DNA from: Hadesarchaea archaeon DG-33
Lineage (GTDB): Archaea; Hadarchaeota; Hadarchaeia; Hadarchaeales; Hadarchaeaceae
DNA length: 5,354 bases
Reading direction: 5' to 3'
Assembly (NCBI GenBank): GCA_001515185.1
Contig: LQHI01000056.1
Coordinates: 1-5,354, forward strand
A program made the translations under genes and the position numbers. The notes beneath the pieces are model-generated. The model worked only from the letters and a program-made list of their open reading frames with translations, did not search any database and was not told the DNA's origin. Shown one piece after another: positions 1-4,649 of the stretch. How positions within the stretch are numbered: the first letter of the stretch is position 1; each line of letters starts with the position of its first letter.

Positions 1-53
1 ATAATTTAAATGTCGCTTGGGTTAAGAACGTAACTGGGGCTAAGCCCTTCCCA

Positions 54-63
54 AATTTATTAA
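54..63 (+). promoter_or_regulatory. Candidate archaeal TATA element upstream of the DJ-1/PfpI-mtaD-ahcY row
   Basis: The sequence AATTTATTAA ends 39 bases before the TTG start at 103. With the usual archaeal spacing of about 25 bases from TATA centre to transcription start, initiation would fall near 83-88, leaving a short leader of about 15-20 bases. The identical 10-mer lies at the same kind of distance before the secreted-protein gene at 4650. The bases just upstream (TTCCCA) are not a strong BRE. The call rests on position and the repeat of the motif, not on experiment. Confidence 0.45.
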
Positions 64-91
64 ACCCAGATGCAATATTCATAGTGATGGG

Positions 92-98
92 GGGGTGT
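92..98 (+). promoter_or_regulatory. Ribosome-binding site supporting a TTG start at 103
   Basis: The G run followed by GTG (GGGGGTG) resembles the archaeal Shine-Dalgarno core GGAGGTG and ends 4 bases before the TTG at 103. No in-frame ATG or GTG exists at a better place, and the resulting protein starts exactly where DJ-1/PfpI proteins do (a short basic stretch, then the first beta strand VLMVIAP). This decides for TTG as the initiator. Confidence 0.55.
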
Positions 99-102
99 AG
101 CT

Positions 103-441
103 TTGAGTGGAAAGAGAGTTTTGATGGTAATTGCGCCTGAGAACTTTAGAGACGAGGAACTCTTGCACACAAAGGAGGAGCTCGAGCGCGTCGGGGTAGA
201 AACGACTATTGCGAGTACAAAGACGGGCGTGACAAAGGGTTTACTCGGTGCAACGGTGACGCCTGATCTCAAGCTCGACCAGGTAAGCGTGGGCGATTAT
301 GATGCGATCGTGTTCGTGGGTGGACCTGGTTCGTCAGTTTATTTCAACAACAAACAGGCGCTCTCAATAGCAACTCAGATGTTCAGCAAGGGCAAAAAAA
401 CTTGCGCGATCTGCATTGCACTGCTAACGCCGGGTTGTTAA
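103..441 (+). pseudogene. DJ-1/PfpI family protein, 5' part of a frame-disrupted gene
   Basis: This frame gives the N-terminal 106 or so residues of a DJ-1/PfpI-superfamily protein (class I glutamine amidotransferase-like fold; members act as proteases, deglycases, glyoxalases or chaperones). Seen in order: first strand VLMVIAP (residues 6-12), the acidic family position around E18 in FRDEEL, strand DAIVFVGGPGS, and the nucleophile-elbow region CAICIA with the predicted catalytic Cys104. The residue after it is Ile, where PfpI proteases have His, so protease activity would not be predicted even for the intact form. After Ala106 the frame runs into unrelated residues (LLTPGC) and stops. The rest of the domain continues in the -1 frame from about 423. 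Aligned to what I recall of the family, about 4 residues (P-x-x-L) are reduced to 2 bases, suggesting a deletion of about 10 bases. It heads a row with mtaD and ahcY. A real mutation and an assembly error are both possible. Confidence 0.8.
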
Positions 442-611
442 AGGGCAAACGTGCGACGGTTTGGGATGGTGATTATGTTGGAAAGATTGAAAGCAAAGGC
501 GCCACCTACACCGGAAAGCCAGTCGAAGTTGACGGAAACATCATAACCGCGAACGGTCCAGCGGCGGCACGCGAGTTCGGACGCACGATTGCCAAGGAAC
601 TTGAGCGTTAG
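423..611 (+). pseudogene. DJ-1/PfpI family protein, 3' part of the disrupted gene
   Basis: In the frame shifted by -1 from the upstream piece, codons from 423 read ANAGLLKGKRAT and continue through a glycine-rich loop, VDGNIITANGP and a final helix AAAREFGRTIAKELER to TAG. This is the standard C-terminal third of DJ-1/PfpI proteins (the AGLLKG turn after the nucleophile elbow; the T/ANGP segment before the last helix). Joined to the 5' piece with about four missing residues, the protein would be roughly 170 residues, the normal family length. The nearest in-frame start, TTG at 402, has no ribosome-binding site and would make an out-of-family N-terminus, so independent expression is unlikely. 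The residues remain well conserved, so the break is recent or artificial. Confidence 0.75.
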
Positions 612-618
612 GGGCGAT
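610..618 (+). promoter_or_regulatory. Ribosome-binding site deciding the mtaD start at 622
   Basis: AGGGGCGAT resembles GGAGGTGAT, the complement of the archaeal 16S 3' end, and ends 3 bases before the TTG at 622. It overlaps the TAG stop of the DJ-1/PfpI remnant. The more upstream in-frame TTG codons at 589 and 601 lack such a site and would add residues not expected in the family, whose members begin with a strand like ADVLIKDGRI. Confidence 0.6.
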
Positions 619-621
619 GGC

Positions 622-1932
622 TTGGCTGATGTCTTAATCAAGGACGGCCGCATCATCACAATGGATCCTCAACGCCATGTGCTCGATAGGGGTTCGGTGG
701 TGATTGAGGGTGACAAGATCGTTTCGGTTGGTAAGGAAGTCAAAGTGCGAGCGGACACGGTGATTGATGCTCGGGGCAAAGCCGTGCTTCCCGGCCTCGT
801 CAACGCTCACACACACCTCTCGATGACTTTGTTGCGAGGCGTTGCCGACGATATGGAGCTCGACCCTTGGCTAAAAACTAAAATTTGGCCAATCGAGAAG
901 AATCTCCGGGCCGAGGACTGTTACGTTGGTGCATTGCTCGGTTGCTTAGAGATGATAAAATCTGGAACGACTTGCTTTGCCGACCAATATTTTTTCATGG
1001 AGGATGTCGCCCGAGCAGTTGAAAAAGCTGGCATCCGTGGCGTGCTCTCTTACGGCATCATCGAACAAGGCGACCCCAAGAAGCGGAAGTCGGAGATTCG
1101 GGTAGGTGAAAAGTTGGTTAAGACTTGTCATGGCATGGCAAATGGTCGGATTTTAACCATGTTTGGTCCTCATGCTCCATACACATGCTCACCCGAGTGC
1201 CTCGCGCAAGTGAAAGAGTTGGCAAAAAAATACAAAGTTGGAATTCATACTCATATCGCCGAGTCTAAATGGGAAGTTGGGGAAATAATCAAAAAATACG
1301 GTAAGCGTCCAGTTGAGCATCTCGATGCGATTGGCTTTCTCGGGCCCGAAGTTCTAGCGGCACACTGTGTTCAATTGACTGGGCAGGAGATTCGGATTTT
1401 GCACGATCGTGGGGTCAAGCCTGTGCATAACCCGGTGAGTAACATGAAGATTGCATGTGGCGTGTCCCCCGTACCAGAAATGCTGGCAGCGGGCATACCC
1501 GTAGCGCTTGGCACTGATGGAGCCGCCTCAAACAACGCGCTGGACATGTTCACTGAGATGAAATTTGCAGCGCTGCTTAACAAAGTCGATAAATTTGATC
1601 CTACTGTCATGCCCGCTCAATCGGTGCTCGAAATGGCGACGGTTAATGGGGCGAGAGCACTTGGATTGGGTGAAAATCTCGGCTCGCTTGAGGTCGGGAA
1701 GAAAGCCGATTTAATACTAGTTGATCTTCGGAAACCCCACCTCACACCACTTAGTAATGTCATATCTCATTTGGTCTACAGCGCAACAGGCAGCGATGTC
1801 GATACGGTTATCGTGGATGGTAAGGTGATCATGCAGGGGCGAAGGGTTCTAACATTCGAAGAGGATAAGGTTTTGAAGGAGGCCCAGAAAGCCTCAGATG
1901 ATTTACTTGCGCGAAAGGAGGCAGCAAAATGA
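622..1932 (+). CDS. mtaD: 5'-methylthioadenosine / S-adenosylhomocysteine / 5'-deoxyadenosine deaminase (amidohydrolase family)
   Basis: A cytosolic metal-dependent deaminase converting the 6-amino group of adenine nucleosides (SAH, MTA, 5'-deoxyadenosine, adenosine) to the inosine form with release of ammonia. The 436 residues from the TTG at 622 match the family length. Seen: the N-terminal beta-sandwich half (ADVLIKDGRIITMD), metal ligands H63 and H65 in NAHTH, H184 in GPHAPYT (substrate side), H211 with the catalytic E214 in HTHIAE, H248 in AAHC, the NPVSNMK segment, and metal ligand D299 in GTDGAASNN. The closing C-terminal strand region (GKKADLILVD, VDTVIVDGKVIMQG) completes the sandwich. 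All key residues are present. It follows the DJ-1/PfpI remnant by 10 bases, and its TGA overlaps the ahcY ATG, so the two are probably co-translated. Methanogen homologues (DadD type) act on 5'-deoxyadenosine and SAH; substrate choice cannot be read from the sequence alone, though the ahcY partner favours SAH. An extended start at 589 is less likely. Confidence 0.9.
   Translation: MADVLIKDGRIITMDPQRHVLDRGSVVIEGDKIVSVGKEVKVRADTVIDARGKAVLPGLVNAHTHLSMTLLRGVADDMELDPWLKTKIWPIEKNLRAEDCYVGALLGCLEMIKSGTTCFADQYFFMEDVARAVEKAGIRGVLSYGIIEQGDPKKRKSEIRVGEKLVKTCHGMANGRILTMFGPHAPYTCSPECLAQVKELAKKYKVGIHTHIAESKWEVGEIIKKYGKRPVEHLDAIGFLGPEVLAAHCVQLTGQEIRILHDRGVKPVHNPVSNMKIACGVSPVPEMLAAGIPVALGTDGAASNNALDMFTEMKFAALLNKVDKFDPTVMPAQSVLEMATVNGARALGLGENLGSLEVGKKADLILVDLRKPHLTPLSNVISHLVYSATGSDVDTVIVDGKVIMQGRRVLTFEEDKVLKEAQKASDDLLARKEAAK
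1914..1921 (+). promoter_or_regulatory. Strong ribosome-binding site for ahcY inside the end of mtaD
   Basis: AAAGGAGG lies 7 bases before the ATG at 1929, within the last codons of mtaD. Together with the ATGA stop/start overlap it indicates translational coupling while still allowing independent loading of ribosomes on ahcY. Confidence 0.75.
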
Positions 1933-3188
1933 CTTATGAAGTTAAGGACATCAAGCTCGCGCCCCGAGGCAAACTTATGATCGATTGGGCCGAGCGCCAC
2001 ATGCCGGTGCTGGCCGAAATTCGTCGTGAACTCTCAAAGAAAAAGCCGCTTAAGGGTATGAAAGTCGGTGCGGCGCTACACACTGAGGCCAAGACTGCGG
2101 TGCTCGTCCGAACTTTTGCGGCGGCGGGGGCCAAAGTGGCGATAACGAGCTGCAACCCGCTTTCGACGCGTGATGAAGTCGCTGCAGCTCTAGCGAAGGA
2201 AGGCGTTGAAGTTTACGCGTGGCGGGGAGAAACTTCGCGGGAGTATTACGCAAACCTCAATCACGTGCTCGATATCAAGCCTCACGTGCTCGTGGATGAT
2301 GGGGCTGACCTTATCTCGCTCGTCCATTCAAAGCGTACCGAGCTTTTGAAACGCGTTCAGGGGGCATCAGAGGAAACGACCACAGGGGTTAATAGGCTGC
2401 GGATGATGGCAGCTGATGGCGCGCTCAAGTTCCCAGTGATGGCGGTCAACGACTCACCCGCGAAGCGCTTTTTTGACAACCGCTTCGGCACAGCAGAATC
2501 CGCGTTTCAAGCGATTATGGGCATCACCAACACGCTCATCGCCGGCAAGAATATCGTTGTCGTTGGTTACGGTTTTGTTGGTCGAGGTATAGCTTCGCGC
2601 GCGAAAGGGTTGGGGGCAATTGTAACCGTTGTCGAAACCGACCCAATCAAGGCGCTTGAAGCGAGCATGGATGGCTTCAGGGTTACAGGGATGGCAAAGG
2701 CTTCTCGTTTGGGTGATATCTTCGTAACGACGACGGGCAACCTAAAGGTTATTCGTGAAGAGCATATGCGCGCGATGAAGGATGGTGCGATCTTGTGCAA
2801 CGCTGGACATTTCAACGTTGAGATAGACATTCCAGCACTCAGGAAGCTCGCAGTGAAGAGGTGTGAAGTGTTGGAGGATGTTGAGGAGTTTCAGCTCAAG
2901 GATGGTAGGCGGCTTTACTTGCTCGCGGAGGGGCGCTTGGTGAATCTCGCTGGCAAACGCTCGCTAGGGCACCCAATGGAGATTATGGATATGAGCTTTG
3001 CTCTGCAGGCTCTAAGCGTAGAATATATTGCTAAGCATGGTGGCGAGCTTGAGCCAAAGGTTTACGAGGTACCGGCAGAGATCGATCGCAAGGTGGCTGA
3101 ACTCAAGCTCAAGTCGGTTGGCGTGGAACTTGAAAAGCCGACGAAGGAGCAACTTGAGTATTTAAGATCTTGGCGTGCGGGCACTTAA
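1929..3188 (+). CDS. ahcY: S-adenosylhomocysteine (or S-inosylhomocysteine) hydrolase, archaeal type
   Basis: An NAD-dependent cytosolic hydrolase that splits S-adenosylhomocysteine to adenosine and homocysteine, relieving product inhibition of methyltransferases. The 419 residues are full length for the archaeal class. Seen: substrate-domain motifs H51-T-E-A-K55-T and SCNPLSTRDE (C75), D124 in DDGAD, E149 in EETTTG, K179 and D183 in NDSPAKRFFDN, the Rossmann motif GYGFVGRG (from G213) with E236 in VVETD for the NAD ribose, and H294 in NAGHFNVEID. These match the human D131, E156, K186, D190 and H301 with a constant offset of 7. The chain ends SWRAGT and lacks the extended Lys/Tyr tail of the eukaryotic enzymes, as in archaeal and Thermotoga homologues. 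K55 replaces the Glu of the eukaryotic HMTVET motif. The M. jannaschii relative is reported to prefer S-inosylhomocysteine, and the upstream deaminase fits that here; true substrate is inferred, the family is certain. Start ATG 1929 has a strong AAAGGAGG site. Confidence 0.96.
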   Translation: MTYEVKDIKLAPRGKLMIDWAERHMPVLAEIRRELSKKKPLKGMKVGAALHTEAKTAVLVRTFAAAGAKVAITSCNPLSTRDEVAAALAKEGVEVYAWRGETSREYYANLNHVLDIKPHVLVDDGADLISLVHSKRTELLKRVQGASEETTTGVNRLRMMAADGALKFPVMAVNDSPAKRFFDNRFGTAESAFQAIMGITNTLIAGKNIVVVGYGFVGRGIASRAKGLGAIVTVVETDPIKALEASMDGFRVTGMAKASRLGDIFVTTTGNLKVIREEHMRAMKDGAILCNAGHFNVEIDIPALRKLAVKRCEVLEDVEEFQLKDGRRLYLLAEGRLVNLAGKRSLGHPMEIMDMSFALQALSVEYIAKHGGELEPKVYEVPAEIDRKVAELKLKSVGVELEKPTKEQLEYLRSWRAGT

Positions 3189-3198
3189 CCCAAAACAT

Positions 3199-4395
3199 CT
3201 ATGAGCACATAGTTTCGAGTGTTTTCTCAAAATCTTTATATTCGGACGGGATATCCCTTTTGAACTCTTCTGCTATTACAAAAATCTCCTTTAGGGTTCT
3301 TTGGACGAGGGGGGCCAAGAATTCACGAACTTCCTTCTTTCTTGTATTAACTCCCTCTCGTCTAAGGACTACGGATGTTCCGGCTGTCAATAGATTGAAT
3401 AAATTCAGGGGTGAGGGATAAACAGCTAACTCGCTAAACTGACTCAAAATATCATTTAGACCTAATTCCTCGGATGTGATCCCAACCCCAAATCTCTTAA
3501 CGATGCTCCCTGTGATTTCTTCACCCATTCTAAAGACTTTCTCCCTTTTCAATCGCTCCTCTTCTGCCAGCTTGCGCTCGGTGATGTCTACGATAATCCC
3601 TCTCAGGCCCACAGGTTTGTTTTCACGGATAATAGGAGTTGAATGTATGATAACGGGAAATGTGCTGCCGTCTTTCCTCAGTGCGGTGTATTCAGTGACA
3701 CCTAATTTTTCTCCGCTCAATACCCCCATAATATTCTTCTTAGCCCTCTCTCGATCTGGGGGAACAAACATCTGAATGGCACTCACACCCAAGTCCCTTT
3801 CAGAATAACCAAAAGTCCTGAATGCGGCCTGATTGGCAAATATAACCCTCCCAGCCGTATCCAATTCAAAAACCATTTCCGGCAATAATTCAACCAGCTC
3901 TTTGTACTTTTTTTCGCTCTCGCATAGCTTTTTTTCTGCCCGCTTGCGCTCGGTGACGTCTCTGTGAACAACAAGTATCGCTTTTGGTTTGCCTTTGGCA
4001 TCTCTTAAAACAGAGAGGTTAAAACTTGCCACAAGTTGCATCCTATCTTTTCGTTTAACCAGATACTCCTCAGCTTGTATTGGTTTGCCTGAGAGTAGCA
4101 ATTTTAACTGTTTTAAAAATTTCGGCAAATCTTGTTTGGCTATGAATAATTCTCTAAGAGTTTTTCCAATAGTTTCCTTTTTTGTATGTCCTAACTGCAA
4201 AGATGCTGCTTTATTAACATAAGTAATTCTCCCTTGCAGGTCAGTAATCGTAACTCCATCAATCATGCTTTCCATAACTTTAGTCGTCTCTTCGGGTAAC
4301 ACAATAATTGCATCTCCAACTAGGCGCGGCTTGGCAGGCTTCTTTCCTGCGAGTCTGCTTTTCTTCACCCTCCGCTTCATTTTCCTCGTACTCAC
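3199..4395 (-). CDS. Tandem PAS-domain sensor protein with unassigned C-terminal region
   Basis: A soluble 398-residue protein with no signal peptide or membrane segment. Residues 1-27 are strongly basic (K/R-rich with AGKKPAKPR). PAS domain 1 spans about 35-152 (DGVTITDLQGRITYVNKAA, ending DVTERKRAE) and PAS domain 2 about 160-278 (FELDTAGRVIFANQAAF, then LRKDGSTFPV, ending DITERKLAE). Both DxTERK linkers lead into short charged helices, likely signalling coiled coils. Residues 283-398 have no H-box phosphoacceptor, N/G-box ATPase motifs, GGDEF, HTH or methyl-accepting signatures that I recognise, so it is not a normal histidine kinase. It may be a PAS protein acting through protein-protein contact or an undescribed output domain. 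Ligand is unknown; no heme or flavin signature (such as NCRFLQ) is seen. Start: GTG at 4395, with AGGT 8 or so bases upstream; ATG at 4380 (GAGG close by) is an alternative losing 5 residues. The gene is richer in A/T than its left neighbours. Confidence 0.85.
   Translation of the reverse strand: MSTRKMKRRVKKSRLAGKKPAKPRLVGDAIIVLPEETTKVMESMIDGVTITDLQGRITYVNKAASLQLGHTKKETIGKTLRELFIAKQDLPKFLKQLKLLLSGKPIQAEEYLVKRKDRMQLVASFNLSVLRDAKGKPKAILVVHRDVTERKRAEKKLCESEKKYKELVELLPEMVFELDTAGRVIFANQAAFRTFGYSERDLGVSAIQMFVPPDRERAKKNIMGVLSGEKLGVTEYTALRKDGSTFPVIIHSTPIIRENKPVGLRGIIVDITERKLAEEERLKREKVFRMGEEITGSIVKRFGVGITSEELGLNDILSQFSELAVYPSPLNLFNLLTAGTSVVLRREGVNTRKKEVREFLAPLVQRTLKEIFVIAEEFKRDIPSEYKDFEKTLETMCS
3562..3961 (-). 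repeat. Pair of near-identical 28-base direct repeats in the two PAS linkers
   Basis: Positions 3562-3589 and 3934-3961 agree at 26 of 28 bases (shared core GCTTGCGCTCGGTGA on the + strand). On the coding strand they encode D(I/V)TERK(L/R)AE after each PAS domain. Outside these stretches the two PAS domains are clearly diverged in DNA and protein. The repeats are GC-richer than the surrounding gene. They are 372 bases apart, a multiple of three, so recombination between them would remove or add exactly one PAS domain in frame. Confidence 0.85.
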
Positions 4396-4434
4396 GGCAC
4401 CGACCTAACATTTTTCATCAGCCTTAGGGGTATG

Positions 4435-4444
4435 TTAATTTTTT
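4435..4444 (-). promoter_or_regulatory. Weak candidate TATA element for the PAS gene
   Basis: On the minus strand this reads AAAAAATTAA, ending 39 bases before the GTG start at 4395, the same distance as in the DJ-1/PfpI promoter. It is AT-rich but a poor match to a canonical archaeal TATA box; GGTAAATAG slightly upstream is an alternative. Confidence 0.25.
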
Positions 4445-4594
4445 GGTTAAGTCCTATTTACCTTTCAAAGTAGTTTTGGCGTGCTAAAATCTCTTGATTT
4501 CAGCTCGTTGAAACCTCCACACGGATTTTCGGATTTCTTTTGCGCCGCTTGGGAGATATTAACACGCTACAAATTCGTTTCAAATTTGAGACTT

Positions 4595-4604
4595 AATTTA
4601 TTAA
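4595..4604 (+). promoter_or_regulatory. Candidate archaeal TATA element for the secreted-protein gene
   Basis: AATTTATTAA, identical to the element at 54-63, ends 45 bases before the ATG at 4650. Transcription would start near 4623-4630, giving a leader of about 20-27 bases that contains the ribosome-binding site. CAAATTTG lies just upstream and CCAATTTGG just downstream, positions where a repressor or activator could act. Confidence 0.45.
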
Positions 4605-4635
4605 CCAATTTGGGGCATGCTCAAGTGAAGGCAGT

Positions 4636-4645
4636 GAGGGCGTGA
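4636..4645 (+). promoter_or_regulatory. Ribosome-binding site for the secreted-protein gene
   Basis: GAGGGCGTGA is an imperfect version of GGAGGTGAT, ending 4 bases before the ATG at 4650. The nearby GTG at 4642 is out of frame and meets a stop after two further codons, so ATG 4650 is the start. Confidence 0.5.
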
Positions 4646-4649
4646 CAAA

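Larger units (their letters stand above)
4396..4649. other. Divergent intergenic region between the PAS gene and the secreted-protein gene
   Basis: These 254 bases hold the upstream regions of two divergent genes. Candidate TATA elements lie near each start (4435-4444 for the minus gene, 4595-4604 for the plus gene). A small inverted repeat sits at 4496-4515 (GGTTTCA/TGAAATC on the minus strand, one G-U pair, loop of 6). CAAATT-type words cluster at 4570-4613. I find no tRNA, no convincing C/D-box RNA and no additional gene in it. Confidence 0.6.

Noticed and set aside
394..400. A7 run in the DJ-1/PfpI gene as a programmed or polymerase slippage site
   Set aside because: The frame after the run still encodes the conserved CAIC elbow; slipping here would lose the catalytic cysteine and give non-family residues, so the frame change lies further downstream.
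589..621. Longer start for the deaminase at TTG 589 or 601
   Set aside because: No ribosome-binding site before these codons, and the extra residues do not resemble the family N-terminus; TTG 622 has AGGGGCGAT in place.
3170..3421. Plus-strand open frame of 83 codons overlapping the ends of ahcY and the PAS gene
   Set aside because: It lies antisense to the well-supported PAS protein, has low-complexity non-conserved residues, and no ribosome-binding site; a shadow frame. The same holds for the frame at 3476-3775.
4396..4421. Possible C/D-box RNA on the minus strand (CTGATGA at about 4414-4420)
   Set aside because: The C-box is imperfect at its first base, and no CTGA D-box or C'/D' pair is found at the expected distance before the PAS coding region.
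4496..4515. Hairpin GGTTTCA/TGAAATC on the minus strand as a terminator or riboswitch
   Set aside because: Only seven pairs including a G-U, no adjacent T-run, and it lies upstream of the PAS gene's candidate promoter; likely chance.
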